Source: Aselliscus stoliczkanus
Lineage: Eukaryota > Chordata > Mammalia > Chiroptera > Hipposideridae
Direction of reading: 5' to 3'
NCBI GenBank assembly: GCA_033961575.1
Contig: CM066736.1
Span: 88,519,352 to 88,583,351 of the forward strand
DNA length: 64,000 nucleotides
Made by a program: the position numbers and the translations under genes
Part shown: one piece after another, positions 1 through 13,079 of the stretch
Layout of the letters: the number at the start of each line of letters is the position of its first letter
How positions within the stretch are numbered: the stretch's first letter is position 1
Notes under the pieces: generated by a model
Told to the model about the DNA's origin: nothing
Databases searched by the model: none
The model's input: only the letters and a program-made list of their open reading frames with translations

Positions 1-2290
1 ACAACATCAGCCTCAGGTGTATAGTACAGTGGCCAAGCTCTACCCCATCCATGAAGTGGTCTCCCTAACAAGACATGTGACCATCTGACACCCCACAAAA
101 TATTTACAACACTATTAATTATATTCCCCGAACTGTCTTTCATATCCCTGTGGCAATATTGTAGTTACCTATTTATGTTGTCTAATCCCTTCCCCTTCTT
201 CCTCATCCCCAACCCCCTCCCAACTAGCAACCACCAGTTTTTCCTCTATATCTATGAGTCTGTTTCTGTTTACTTTGCTCGTTCATTTAGTTTTTTGGAT
301 TCCACATATAAGTGAGATCATATGGTATTTGTCTTTCTCAGACTGACTTATTTCACTTAACATAGTAGTCTCTAGGTCCATCCATATCATTGCAAATGGT
401 GCAATTTCATTCTTCTTCATAGCAGAGTAATACTCCATTATATAAATGTACCGCAGTTTCTTAATCCAGTCATCTACTGATGGGCATTTTGGTTGTTTCC
501 AAGTCTTGGCTGTTGTAAATAGCACTGCAATAAACATAAGGGTGCATATATTTTTTTGAATTAGCATCTTGGATTCCTCTGGGTAGATACCCAAGAGTGG
601 AATTGCTGGGTCATACGGCAGTTCTATTTCCAGTTTTTTGAGATACCTCTATACTGATTTCCATAGTGGCTGCACCAATCTGCAGTCCCACCAACAGTGC
701 CCCAGGGTTCCCTTTTCTCCACAACCTCGCCAGCCCTTGTTGTTTGTTGACTTAATGATGATAGCCATTCTGACCAGAGTTAGGTGGTATCTCACTGTGG
801 TTTTTATTTGTATTTCTCTAATGATTAGTGAAGTTGAACATTTTTTCAAATGCCTGTTGGCCATCTGTATGTCCTCTTTAGAGAAATGACTTTTCATATC
901 CTCTGCCCATTTTTTTTCTACTCTTTTTTTTTTTTTTGAGGGCAGTGTCACTGGCCCTCATATGTGGGACCCGAACCAGGGCCACTGCACCACTTGGCCG
1001 GCCCCCTCTGCCTATTTTTTAATTGAATTGTTTTTTTTTGGTGTTGAGTTGCATGAGTGTTTTATAAATTTTGGATATTAACCGCTTATCAGATATATTG
1101 TTGGCAAATATCTTCTCCCATTCTGTAAGCTGCCTTTTTGTTTTATTAATGATTTCCTTTGCTGTGAAAAAACTTTTAAGTTTGATATAATCCCATATGT
1201 TCATTTTTCCTTATATTTCCCTTGCCTGAGGGGATATATCAATAAAAATATTACTCAAGGTAATGTTTGCAAATTTACTCCCTATGTTTTCGTCTAGGAG
1301 TTTTATGGTTTCAGGTCTTACATTTAAGTCTTTAATCCATTTTGAGTTTGTTCTTGTATATGGTGTAAGTAGGTGGTCCAGTTTCATTTTTTTTGCATGT
1401 GCTGGTCCAATTTTCCCAGCACCATTTATTAAATAGACTATCTTTACTCCAATGTAAATTCTTGCTTCCATTGTCATAGGTTAAATGACAGTATATGGAT
1501 GGGTTTATTTCTGGGCTCTCTATTCTGTTCCATTAGTCTATGTGTCTGTTTTTATGCCAGCATGATACTGTTTTGATTACTGTAGACTTGTAGTATGATT
1601 TGATGTCAGGTAGCGTGATACCTCTCACTTGGTCCTTATTTCTCCAGATTGCCATGGCTATTTGGGGTCTTTTATGGTTCCATATAAATTTTAGGATTAT
1701 ATTTTCTATTTCTGAGAAAAATGTCCTTGGTAGTTTGATTGGAATTGCGTTGAATCTGTATATTGCCTTAGGTAATATTGACATTTTAACTATATTAATT
1801 CTTCCTATCCATGAACATGGTATGTATTTCCATTTATTTGTATCTTCTTTGATTTCTCTCTTCAGTGTCTTATAATTTTCTGAGAACAGGTCTTTTACTT
1901 CTTTGCTTAAGTTTATTCCTAGATATTTTATTGTTTTTGAAAAAATTATAAAAGCAAGTAATTTCCTGATTTCTTTTTCTGATAGTTTATTATTGGTGTA
2001 TACAAATGCAACTGATTTCTGAATATTAATTTTGTATCCTGCTACCTTACTAAATTTATTTATCAGTTCTAACAGATTTTTTTGTGGAGTCTTTGGGATT
2101 CTCTCTATATAGTATCATGTAATCTGCATATAATGACAATTTTACTTCCTCTTTTCTAATTTGGATGCTTTTTATTTCATTTTCTTGTCTGATTACTGTG
2201 GCTCGAACTTCCAGAGCTATGTTGAATAGAAGTGGTGGAAGTGGGCAGCCTTGTCTTGTTCCTAATCTAAAGGGGAAAGCTTTTAGTCTT
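1..2290 (-). mobile_element. L1 (LINE-1) 3' half, 5'-truncated, antisense
   Basis: Read on the minus strand, this is the reverse-transcriptase to C-terminal part of L1 ORF2 followed by 3' UTR. Antisense frames give L1-typical peptides, such as one beginning [20 protein letters not shown] near 1784 and another containing [20 protein letters not shown] near 1280. The YADD-region sequence lies near 2110-2140. The reading frames are broken by stops and shifts, so it is a dead copy. It is truncated within the RT domain at about 2290, and its 3' end continues past the left window edge. It closely resembles the 19.3-26.4 kb L1 in this window, so it is fairly young. A SINE is inserted at 918-1004. 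Confidence 0.92.
901..1021 (-). mobile_element. tRNA-derived SINE (type A) nested in L1, with target-site duplication
   Basis: The oligo-T starting near 923 followed by the type A core (gagggcagtgtcactgg, cacttggccggcc) is a short tRNA-derived SINE on the minus strand. It is flanked by a direct repeat of about 16 bp (ctctgcccatttttt at 901-917, ctctgcctatttttt at 1005-1021). This marks insertion into the pre-existing L1. The body is shortened compared with other copies in the window: it lacks the stretch reading ctggcttcccaagccagcg. Confidence 0.85.
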
Positions 2291-2685
2291 TCCCCTAAAT
2301 GAGCACTCTTAATGGTCAGGATTCATTCTAGAGACTGGAGTTGGACTTATTATGCAGATAAGATTAAGTAAACAGTAGACAGATTGTCTCTATAGAGACG
2401 GAGAAATTGGTAAAGCCTCTCACTGAAGATTTGGAAGAGAGAAAAGACAGTTACTAGAAACCTTGCATACTTCTCATTCTCTCTGACCTTGGTAATGATA
2501 AAGAAAGCAACTACACAAAATATTTATAAAGCATTATTTATAACAGTGGAAAAAGTAAAAAAACAGCCTGAATGTCTAAAGCTAGAGGAATAGTTAGTGG
2601 CTAAAATGATGACTATGCAAAAAAAAATTATGCAGTTCTATTTATATTTATATAGAGAAATAAATACTATAAAGAAATATGTGGG
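2291..2685. other. Unassigned A/T-rich intergenic DNA
   Basis: There is no coding pattern and no repeat that I can name. It lies between the truncated L1 and the multi-unit SINE. Confidence 0.5.
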
Positions 2686-3316
2686 ACTGGCCAAGTGGTT
2701 CAGTTGGTTAAGAGTTGGCTTATAGAGCGTGGTCTGAGCAACAGGGCCACTGGTTCTATTCCCTCATGGGCTAGTGAATGCTGAGCTGTTGCTGAGCTGC
2801 CAACAGGTGGCAGGATGCCTCAGCTGTTGTAACAACAAGATTGCCTGTTTAATGGTGGGTTAAGCCCACCTGCAACTAAAGATTGAGCTCAGCACCTTGA
2901 GCTGAGCTGTCACTGGATAGGGTGTGCCACTGGATAAGGTGTGCGCTCTTAACAGCAAGGCTGCCGGGTTCTCTTCCCGCATAGAATGGTAGCTATGTCC
3001 ACCTGCACCTAAGACTGAACTCAGCACCTTGAGCTGAGCTGACGCCCAGATAGCTCAGAGGATAGAGTATGCAGTGTGCACTCTTAACAACAAGGCTGCT
3101 GGTTCGACTCCCGCATGGGATGGTGGCTATGCCCACCTGCAACTAAGATTGAACACAGCACCTTGAGCTTAGAGGCCACGAGCTACCGATGGGAAGCCAG
3201 ATGGCGACTGGTGCCCTCCACAACAAAGATTGACAAACAACAACTTTGCTGGTCCTCTTCCCCAACACTGTTCCCCTCCCCCAATTCCCCAATAAGATCT
3301 TTAAAAAAAAAAAAAA
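2686..3316 (+). mobile_element. Multi-unit tRNA-derived SINE (three head repeats plus Rhin-like tail)
   Basis: This SINE-like element of about 630 bp ends in an A-tail at 3302-3316. The phrase cagcaccttgag recurs at 2890, 3022 and 3156, so the head module is repeated with a period of about 133 bp. The last unit keeps good RNA polymerase III internal promoter matches: an A box tagctcagagg at 3051-3061 and a B box ggttcgactcc at 3101-3111. The 3' portion (tgccctccacaacaaagattg, then cccaattccccaataaga) is the tail shared with the other SINEs here. Flanking duplications are not clear, so it is probably older than the single-unit copies. Confidence 0.8.
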
Positions 3317-3603
3317 GGAAACATGAGGAAATAAAGTGGTTTCAGAGTTGGGATGCTAGGCCTTAAAAATGAAATTTACAACATTATTTTCTTCTTTATT
3401 ATGTTCTAAGCTGGTGCTTTTATAATACTTGTACAAAGTTTGTGACAGATAAATAGCCAGCAAACCTTAACTGTAAAACAGCAGCCAGAAGCTACAAGCT
3501 GAGGTTAGGCCTAGCTGAGGTTTGGCTGTTGGCTTGAAATTGTGAGTAGAATGACATCTCTTATGACGTCTTATCCTTTCCCAACTTCATACTTAAAGTG
3601 AAA

Positions 3604-4196
3604 TGATATTTAATATTTCCACACCACAAAAGGAAATATTACCTTGGTTTCTACCCAGAAATCTGCTAATTTGGTCAGCTGACCAAAGTTCCTCCAAGTA
3701 TAACAGAATAAAATGCTATCTCTATTTCTCAGGGAATAGCTCCTGCTCTTGGTATGCTAATGAATTAGAGGAGTTCTGCTTGAGGCTTGGAATGACCCTT
3801 GTAAGAAGGGTCCTCTTCTGAGGAAGTGGGAAGTGTGTACAGGATAATGATTGTTTATCAAAACTTTATAGGAACCTCAGGGCTAGTCTCAGGTCAGGGG
3901 TGGGGGTGTTCAACAGACTGACTGAGAACAAAGAGATTTGGAGATTTCCACCCCTTACTTGGCCTCTGGCTATTAGAGCCCTCACCTACCTCTTGCCCTG
4001 CCTCCCTTCCCTGAACATATAGGATGCTAGAATTTGAGGGGCTCTTAAGATGGACTTGAGGAACCACTGAAAGTTCCCATCTTCTTGGTCGGTGACATCT
4101 CCATCAATACACTTTTCTTTACTCCAAACTCTGATCTATTTCATTGCATTCTGGCATTTTGAAGTGTCAGGCACATGAAACTTGAACTGGTAACAC
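3604..4196 (+). mobile_element. Possible solo LTR of a class I endogenous retrovirus
   Basis: The segment ends with a U5-like string (caatacacttttctttactccaaactctg near 4105) and closes in gaactggtaaca, which is reminiscent of MER4-type or gamma-like LTR ends. A TG start at about 3604 is possible. I did not find a convincing target-site duplication, and no internal retroviral sequence adjoins it. This is a resemblance call only. Confidence 0.4.
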
Positions 4197-4710
4197 ATGC
4201 TCTTACAAACCTGTGTGTGCATTTACAAAAAACCTTAATGACCTAAGGGATGCATATTTGTAAAGTGAAGAGAGTACTCATAGGATATACATTTTTATGT
4301 ACCAAACTGCAAAATAATAATAATAGTTAGATAGTACTTGTCATACTGTTACCGTAAGCCAAAGTAATAAGGCTGTGGGGAGAGAGGAGATGAGATCATT
4401 GTTAAGAGAAGGTACAGCTACTAAACTGGCAAGAACTAGATTTCGGTGGCCAAGAGCAGACCCAGGAAGCCATCTTGCCCTTGAAGAAGGTGAACTTTAG
4501 CTATATAATGGATTCTAATATAATTTGCATTCCTGGCCAGGAAAACCTCTACAGCCTATGTCGCCATGACACTTTTAACAAGGTTCAAATGAGAACAAGA
4601 GAATCCCACCTCCTGAGGGGAAGGAGTGGTCAGTGAGGACCCACCTAGAATGCCACCCCTAAGTCTTGAAACTTTCGCACCCTTACTTTATTTTATTTTA
4701 TCATTTTTTT

Positions 4711-4961
4711 AAAAGATTTTTTTTATTGGGAATTGGGGAGGGGGACAGGTGGGGAATTGGGGAAGGGGAACAGCCAAGTTGTTGTTCTTCAAACTTTGTG
4801 GAGGGTGCAGCAAGCTCAGCTCAAAGTGCATTCGCACTGCTAAGCACAAGGTGCTGTGTTCAATTAGTTGCAGGAGGGTGTAGCCACCATCCCTTGTGGG
4901 AGCTGAACCAGCAGCTTCGTTGTTAGGAGCATGCGCTCTATCCACAGAGCCATCCAGGCGA
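4711..4961 (-). mobile_element. Rhin-like SINE
   Basis: Antisense copy of the tail family: the T-rich start at 4716, duplicated gaattggggagg/gaattggggaagggg motifs, the cttcaaactttgtggaggg module, then the tRNA-like head ending near agccatccaggcg. The 'aattgggga' motif is present twice (near 4730 and 4755), as in several other copies in this window. Confidence 0.8.
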
Positions 4962-7900
4962 CTGCATCCCGGTTTTAGAAGTAATAAATTCCCAAGCCCT
5001 GGTGAAATTAGAACTCTTTGGCACAGATGCTCTTCTCCTGGCCTGCCCACTCCCACTATTTTGGGAGTGTATTATTGTCTCTTCTTTTAATGAATCCACT
5101 GTTTGCTTTGCTTATTCGGTGCATCCTCAAATGCTCATTAGAAAAAGTTTCTACAGACACAAAATATTCATTCAATGTTCAGGTGCCCAAGAATCTCCAG
5201 TTACCCTATTCATAAACTCTTCATTGAGAATCCATGCCTTTCCAGACTGGTTAAATGTATTCAAAATATCTATAGAAAGAAAGTGCCCATCAGCAGGGAA
5301 CTTATTGGTTAGACACAAGTATAGAAAAAAAATAATATCTACACACACTATCAATGTCTATCCAAATATCATCCATAAGAGAGAGGACTCGACCAAAAAT
5401 TCGACACATGGGAGCAGGATGAAAGTGTCATCCTAACTTAGTCTAAAGCCATTAACCACTTTGTTCTGATGTCATGAATACCAGACAAACTGCAGATTAT
5501 AACTGGACTCCTTGGGTTGCCTGCCTACGGGCCAAAAGTGCACTGCCCAGAAGACATAAACATGCAGTCCCCTCTGCAGAAAGAGGTCCAATTGTATTTA
5601 CAAACTTGATATTCTGTTGTTTTTTAAATACAGTTTCACTCTGAAATTAAGAGTCCATACAGCTGGGAAAAAAGTAAATCATTTTAAAAATCAAAGATAA
5701 AAAAATAAGAATCCATATATAAAAGATGATTCTAGGTTTCCAAACTTTTGTAACAGAGAAAAATATCTCTATAAAGATTGATCCAGTTTTCTAAGACTGC
5801 AAGGCAGAGAGAATATGATAGATTTGCCAAATTTCTAATTTAAATCTCCCAAATGTGTTGTGTTAGGACAAAGAGTCATTGGCTTTATTAATTTTATTCT
5901 GGGCTTAAATGAGAAGAGTCAGATATGGTATTTTGAGACTCCTCGCACAGCAAAGGGATTTAGGCTATTTATATACCCTCATAATAGTTATACAGTTTCC
6001 CATGACAACAAATTATTACGCAATGTTTGAGATTTGAGGTTTCCTGCCATTGGAAATAACATTAACATTTTGAAGACCCAATGTTTTTAAAGAGACTTTT
6101 CAGATAACCTTATAAAGATACAAAATATTGAACAAGATGGCTACAAATAAAAACCCTATCATGAGAGCTATAGTCTTGTGACTATTTGCAGCCTTCATCT
6201 TTCTCTAAAAAGGTCTTGAGAATGGCTTCATAGCTCTGAATTTCATCTCTGTCTTACATTTGAATAACACTTCTCTCTCAGGCAACTAATAGATAAGAAG
6301 GCTGCAGTCTCTGACTTCAGCAAGAGTTTATTAGCCAGAACTCAATGAAAAATGCAAGATTGGTAGAATCCTAGAAATTAATTTATCAATTATGAAAATA
6401 GTAAATTGTAAGAAAAATACTCAACTATCACCCAGTGCATGAATGGTCTCCTAGAGTCGAGTCTAAATTCTCAGTCTAGTCTCTAAGTCCTTAAATAAAT
6501 GGCCCCCACCCCACCCATGTGTCTGCTTTTCCCTCAATTCCAGACCAGTCTTTGTACCTGCCAGACAAACAGTGTCTTAGAGTGGGTTCCCTCAGACGCT
6601 GAGAGCTGGATTCTAGTGCAGGGAGTTTATTTGGGAGATTCAGAGGCCACCTGCAGGGGAGTTAGGGAAATGACACAGGGAAGGGAAGGCAGCCAGAAAA
6701 GGGTGTTACTAAGTCAACAGCCAGAGGCCAACTGGAGCTTAATACCACAGGAAAATTCTGGAAATGGGTGCAAAGCACACTTCAGCTCATCTCACTGGAG
6801 AGATAGGAGATCTGGGATATTTTACGCCAAGTCTCCTCAGTCACTGGCTGAAGGAAGGCTGATCCAAGAAGTGTTCGCCCCGTAGCACTTCTAGCGTGCT
6901 GAGTTTGGTGAGTGAGACAGCTTTCTGTGGTTCTGAATTCATTTAGAAGGCCACTGTACAGGGTGTTTATAGAACATGATAGAGAGATGCTCTCAGTGCC
7001 CTGCCTGTATCTTCCTCAGACAGCCATCTCTATATCTGATGCAGCGCTGTACCTGGGGGCTGTTCCAGAACCACTATCTGCATATTTGCATCTTTGAGGG
7101 CACTTTTAGTCTCTAGAATGAATCCTGACCTGAGCAAAAGGTATTTAGTCCTACAGCTCTAGTCCTACGCTCATTGATCCAGCAAACATCTATCAAGCAC
7201 CCACAATGTGACAGGGGATAATGGTATACAAAAGCAGCTCTCTGGGGCAAATACCCACTTTACTTAGGGTAGAATATTTCATAAAGTTCTGTCTGGGGTC
7301 CTCCGAACTTGAGGGCTTGCATTTAAAAAGGTGAAGCCAGTTTCATCCTATGTATGGGAATCTTCTTCAGATAGCTTTCCTCTTCCTTAACATAGAGGCA
7401 AAGTCAGAATCTAAATGATGAGTATGTTTTGACTCAGAATGTATCAAGAATTAAAAGTCATTTTGTATCGGTCAACATGTTGCAGTTACAAGTACATTCT
7501 AATTTACTTAACTTGTAAGCAAAATTCAATCATTGAGACAAGTAAATATCAGGCCATAACTAAATCTGAAGAGAAATAAGCCATTGAATAATAAGTGCCC
7601 CTCCTCTGATGAGAAAGCTTTGGGAAAGAAAGCCCAGTGAGAGGTAGATTCAACTGGAATGTTCAGGAGTGGTGGAGGTGGGGTGGAAGAGTGTCATCGA
7701 GTGGAATAGAGAGGATTCTATAAAATATCTGAGCCTGGTCATTCTCGGGTCCATGTGATTTATATTGCATTCATCCCATTAGGAAGATCCTTTCATCTCA
7801 ACCGTCTCCTGTGGGTTTCCCCAGGACATGGAGAATGGAGACCTGCAGAGCTGAGCCATGACCCAAAACAGCCATTACCAGCATGTCCATGGTGAGTCAC

Positions 7901-8192
7901 ATCTATCTTGAAGGGAAGTATGCACAGGGTTTCCTTCTAAGAAGCCAGGTGGTACTGAATGGTTGGGGTCCTTTTATGTTTTTCTGTTGCATAAAACAGA
8001 AATACTCTTACCTGACATAGACTTGGTTATTTACCTCTTGATTTTTAACTTTCTGATTGAACAGAACTTATTACAGCAACAGTAGAGAATATAAATACTT
8101 TTAACCTTGACAATATAAAAATAAAAGTACAGAAATAGAGGTGGAAACAGAGATGGAAGTTGGAAGCCAAGGTAAATGAAGAATAGGGCACC
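4962..8192. other. Unassigned intergenic DNA
   Basis: No exon-like ORF, RNA gene or clearly nameable repeat. The open frames are short and have no recognisable domain. The stretch 6570-7130 has the feel of an old degenerate repeat, but I cannot name it. Confidence 0.45.
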
Positions 8193-8303
8193 GGGCCAGC
8201 GGAGTGGCGCAGTGGTTGAGAGCTGGCTTGGGACGTCAGCGGCCCCAGTTCAGGTCCCACATATGAGGGCCAGTGACACTGCCCTCAAAAAAAAAAAGAA
8301 AAA
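8193..8303 (+). mobile_element. tRNA-derived SINE (type A), single unit
   Basis: Full type A core from gggccagcggagtggcgc to ccagtgacactgccctc, followed by an A-tail. It is flanked by an approximately 11-12 bp duplication (aatagggcacc just before, tatagggcacc just after). Confidence 0.9.
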
Positions 8304-9545
8304 GTATAGGGCACCAATTTCTTTAGAAGTTGAGGGGAAGAGACAGTCTATAGATGATAAAATCAGGCACTAAAGTGTAAGTTAGCATTTGAAGTTACAA
8401 ATATAATAAATAAAAGAACCAAAAACAATGTTATAAGCATATTGGGAGAATTAGGAAGGAATGTAAAACATATGTGTCCTAAAATTTATGAGAAAATGCA
8501 AATCAGTTCTAAAACTACTGAGAAGAACAACAACAAAAATTTTAAGCACCAAGGAAAAGGGAAAATATAAAGGAGAAAGAAAATAGATTTAAATTGTAAG
8601 GCTTGGATGGAGAAAAGTTTAAATGAAACCTTGAGAAACAGCATTTGTCTCCATTTTGCCTTTATGAAGTGTTTGGTCCTCTCTTTGAGGTGAAAGTTAC
8701 TCTAGGAAGGTTGAGATTTCTTTTTCTTTTTGGGTGATTGGTATGGGAGTGATGCTGATGAGTCAGGTTGTCTGGACATGCACACTTTGGAGCCCAAGGA
8801 TGCTTGAGCTGGGGGTAAAAGGAAAAATAAAAAGGAGACTTGTAAATTGGAGGAACAAAACCATAATTAAATCATGTGGTGTGGTCTGACAATTTTGTAC
8901 ATCATCTTGGTGGGAAAATGGAAGAATTATCAGCTGAAAAAAGGGGAAAGTTGACTAATAATATCTCACATTAGAGAAAAGTAACAAGAATCCTGGTAAA
9001 GGCTGAGGTAACTTAGAAACACCAATACGATATACAACTCCTTACAAAAGAGGGGGTAAAGCCAAAAGGAAAAGAAAACTCTTTCTGTGGCATCAAGCTG
9101 GCCTGAAGAAACTCCGGTATCACCTACCTACTTCCCTCTCGCTGAAGAGGGGCACCAGCTGGCATGCACCTCTAGCCCCCAGGTTTTGACCCTAATACTT
9201 TTCTCCTGGAAAAAGAGCTAAGATTCTGGGAAAGAAACAAACTGATTCCATCTCTTGAAGTAGGAAGCATTTCAGACTAAGCCTGAAACACCCTGTCATT
9301 TATTCAAGGAAGCAAGGATGCATTCAGAGATATCTGGGCAGAACTGACAGGGTCAGAAAGGCCAGCCTAACACAGGGCTGTGAGTGGCCCAAGAGTGACC
9401 TACATGAATCCCAGAGGGGGAAACATTGACCCCAGTAAATCAGAACTAGTGGAGTCTGTTAGAAGAACTGTGAGCTTTTCTATTAATCCTACATGGTTAG
9501 GGGGAAGATTTGAAAGGGAACCAAAAGGTGGTGGTGAGGTACACA
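8304..9545. other. Unassigned intergenic DNA
   Basis: A-rich sequence with only short non-homologous frames. I see nothing that can be named. Confidence 0.45.
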
Positions 9546-9733
9546 CTAGTTTGCAATATTATTTATTTTTTTAAATTTTTTTTTAGCTGAGCCATCCTGC
9601 CACCTGTTGGCAGCTCAACGGCAACTCAGCTCGGGCTGGCCTCGAACCGCTGTTGCTCAGAGCTCAACTTGCACTCTTGAGCGAGCTCTTAACCAACTGA
9701 GCCATTCGGCCGGCCCTAGTTTGCAATATTATT
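9546..9733 (-). mobile_element. tRNA-derived SINE (type B) with 18-bp target-site duplication
   Basis: Type B SINE (head gctgagccatcctgccacctg through cgagctcttaaccaactgagcc when read on the plus strand) inserted antisense. An exact 18-bp direct repeat (ctagtttgcaatattatt) lies at 9546-9563 and 9716-9733. The element itself is 9564-9715. The exact duplication suggests a recent insertion. Confidence 0.92.
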
Positions 9734-11880
9734 GATTTTAAAGTTCTATGTTGATCAGCCTAAACAATGTGAGTCACGCACTATTATTTTAACCAAACCC
9801 CAGAGTATAAGCTATGAAAGTAGGTTTGGGGACAAAAGAAATCCTAGAAAGACACAGGTCAAACCTGGGAAATATTTATAAAAGGTAGGAGAATGCTTGT
9901 GGAAGGTCAGAAATATTTGTAGAATGTGAGGGTAACTTTGTAAAAGGTGAGAGAAGTGCTGTGGAAGACGGAAAAAGTAAAAGGTGGAGAAATAGTAGGC
10001 AGGCACTACTGAACAGAGAGGAAATCTACTGTATCACAAGAAGGGAAGGTACCCAGGCTAATGAATAGAAATAAAATGCACAATGTCAATAAACTCAGGC
10101 TACTGTGTACAGGTCACCAAGTCCTTTGAAGAGTCACACCTGAGGAGAAGAGAAGCTCATACACTGCTAAGAAAACCTGGTTAACAGTCTATGCTAGCTG
10201 TGTCAGGCTGAACAAGCTCAAAAAAAGTACAAAGTCAGTTAAGGTAAAAGAAGGAGCCAGAGTAACAGAAAAAAGAACAGGAGGTTATCAGAGACATGTC
10301 AGGAAATTAAAAATAGACTCCTTTTCAAAAGAAGAGAAAGATTCAAAAAGTTATGTAAAAATAGGTGCAGGGACGAAAAGTAAAAGGGTATGAAGGTTTG
10401 TCTAAGTTTAACGGTGTCTTAGAAATCAGCAGACCTACACCAAATGCAAGCAAAGGAAACAGTCCCCTGCCAGAACACAGAACCAAAGGACAGTGCAAAA
10501 ACAGACAGTGGGGCCTAACCTCAGCAGCTGCAAGATCCCCCAGGAAGAGAACAGCCAGTGCTCATATTGTGACTGCCATGGGACTAGTGTGCCCACGCAG
10601 TAAGGACACTTCTGCTCTCCAAAAGGCCTCCCTGTCCACAGATGTCACGAGGGAGGAGCTTGTGCTTTGGAAGCAGGACCCATCCCCAAGCCTGCAGGAC
10701 TGCATGCCTCCTTCAACAGGGCTGAGCGGGAAGCCCAGATGTGCATTCTTTGGGCAAGAGCTCACACTCCTCTCCTGAACACTTGCAGCTGCTCCATGAC
10801 TCTCTGCCTTGGGCAGATCAGAATGAATCTCATTGGGCCCTTTAGCCCTGGGGGTGTAGCTCCTCAAGTCATCCTCAGTGCCCTGGCTGTACTCCCCATT
10901 CAGCTTATACCTCACCTTTTGTGACACTACCTGCCATAACTCCTCATCTCCTAAAACCTTTCTACTGTGCCCCTGGAGCTCAAGGTCATCCATCTAGAAT
11001 ATTCTGCATCCTCACCTTCTTTCACAAATGTTCTCTTCACCTTCTTGCTCTGCAAGGATATCTCGTCTGAGGATACTGCTTTCTTTGCAAGCCTCTCGAG
11101 AGATAGTTGCTTGCTCTCCTACAGCCCTTGTGTCACTGGGCCTGGAGGGGAGTTCCATGTTCTCCTTGTTTCTCATTGCTAATCCTAAGTGCCCTCTCTT
11201 CCATAACATGAAGAGACAATACTATCCACAACCCTTCAGGATTGGAGCACTTCTGATCTGCTCCCCCACACTTTGAAGACTTTAGCTCCTGGATCACTCT
11301 CTCCAGCATCATTCTTGGGGATTTCCTTATCCACATTGTTGATTATTCCTGAGTCCTGGACTCTAACTAACATCCTTGATATTCTCTTCTCCATTAACTT
11401 GTTGCCCATTCTATCTAAGCCATGCCCTTCCATGGTTATATTACAGTAATTTCAATCCCACCACAATTTCAATTTCAAACGTTCCGTTCTCTGATCATAC
11501 CTTTTTCCTAACCCAGAATTCCTAGAACACAGAGCCAGCCTGAGGTAAAGCATATATACTGATGCTTTATTGGGGAAAAACAAGAATGAGGGAAAGGGGT
11601 AGTCAATCGGGAGTGCGGAGAACAGCTACAAGGTGGTACTTTACTGAGCTGGCACCATCTTCAAGGATATTCAATGGGGTTGATCAGAGGACACTTCCAG
11701 AATAGCCATATGGAACCACAGCATCTAAAAACAATCCATCGGGGGAAAGAGAAGGAAGCCATTTATCTGTGAGTGCTTTCCCTTGTTCTGTCTCTCATCG
11801 GAGAAAACCCTTCCCCAGAGGTAATAAATTTTTGCAATCTGCAGGTTGTGTAATTGGCCACTCTGGGAACTCACTGGAGG
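9734..11880. other. Unassigned intergenic DNA
   Basis: Several short frames occur at 10365-11430 on both strands, but none shows a family signature and they overlap one another. Part of 11000-11520 looks like a decayed, unnamed retroelement. No gene is supported. Confidence 0.4.
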
Positions 11881-12753
11881 AAGCCAGAGCCCCCACTGGT
11901 CCAGTCAGGTCAGACCTGGTGCTGGGCTGCTGAGGCTTCTATGGCAATGGATGTGATAGAAGTTGTGCTGATGCCTGGTCCTGAACTCTGAAGGGAGGTT
12001 GAGGTAACAGAGCTGGGAGATATGGTAGCCTGGTCTATGACCACTGGAATGAAATAAGCCATCCCTGGGGCCAATCTATCCAGAAAATAGGGCAATTGGC
12101 TTCGGTCCCCGGGAGAGGAGTGGACAAGCCAGGCTGAGCACATCTCGGGTAAAATTAACTGGATCTTGTACATCCATCCATTACACCACTTATATTTGTT
12201 CATACCCATTTATATCTGGATCTTGTGTGAAAAAAGGTGATGTTTTCATTTATTTCCCAAGAAGGGAAGTTTAAATCCAATTCTTCAAGATGATGGCCAG
12301 TTGCATTTTTTACAAAGGGGCTATAAAATCAAGTTGCATTCCTTTATTACAGCTGTTCCCAGGGCCATAATTGATATTCATCATCTCCCCAACCATTCTA
12401 GGTTTCCCTCACCCTCAGCCAGCACTTTGGCTGTTCTGGGTTACTTGTTTGGTGGGGTGATCCAGACCTTCAGCCCCCTTGCCATGCTCTTGTCAGGCCA
12501 TGGTCGCTGCAGGTGCCCATTCGGAGTTATCACTGGGCAGAGAAGCACCAAGAGATGCCCCAGTGAATTCCCTGAATTCCAGACATATTTTGTCTTTGCC
12601 CTTTTCAAAATGGCAACCCTTGTTATTCATGTGAATCATTGTCACCTACCCTGCTAGGACAGAAACATCTTTTTTGTCTGGTAGGCCACTGGTATGAGGA
12701 GCCCAGAGTGGCCAAACCATGGTCACAGCCTCCAGTTCCCTGGTAGAAAACAC

Positions 12754-12756
<3 letters not shown>

Positions 12757-12803
<47 letters not shown>

Positions 12804-12831
12804 CCACACACACGTGTGTGTGTGCACACAC
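12757..12831. repeat. (CA)n microsatellite with adjoining CA/TG palindrome
   Basis: A CA dinucleotide run at 12757-12802 is followed by cacacacacgtgtgtgtg (near 12806-12824). This junction of CA and GT runs can form a hairpin. Confidence 0.95.
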
Positions 12832-13079
12832 AGATTGCAGCTTGTCATGGCGTAAGATTATGGGACAGGAAATATGAACTCTACATATGGGTTATTGAGG
12901 ATAATGGTGATCAGGGACAGTCCTACTTCTACCACTGTGTAGTTGCCCAGACCTATGTATTTTAGCTGTTGAGGAAACAGAAGCATCCTCTTCCCCAGCA
13001 TCATGATGGGTTAATGCATTCCTGAGGGAACTGCAAACATTAGCACCACCAGTAGAGCTTGAAAGATGCAGAGTAGTTA

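Noticed and set aside
3051..3111. tRNA gene (A and B boxes)
   Set aside because: The boxes are good, but they sit in a SINE head with a degenerate body and an A-tail; it does not fold as a mature tRNA cloverleaf by eye.
5002..5436. A 144-codon plus-strand open frame
   Set aside because: No recognisable family, no splice or promoter context, and it begins at the edge of a SINE. Likely chance.
6499..6885. A 128-codon plus-strand frame
   Set aside because: The peptide shows no family signature and the DNA looks like a decayed repeat.
10365..10993. Overlapping frames of 137 and 143 codons on both strands
   Set aside because: They shadow each other, with no domain or splice evidence.
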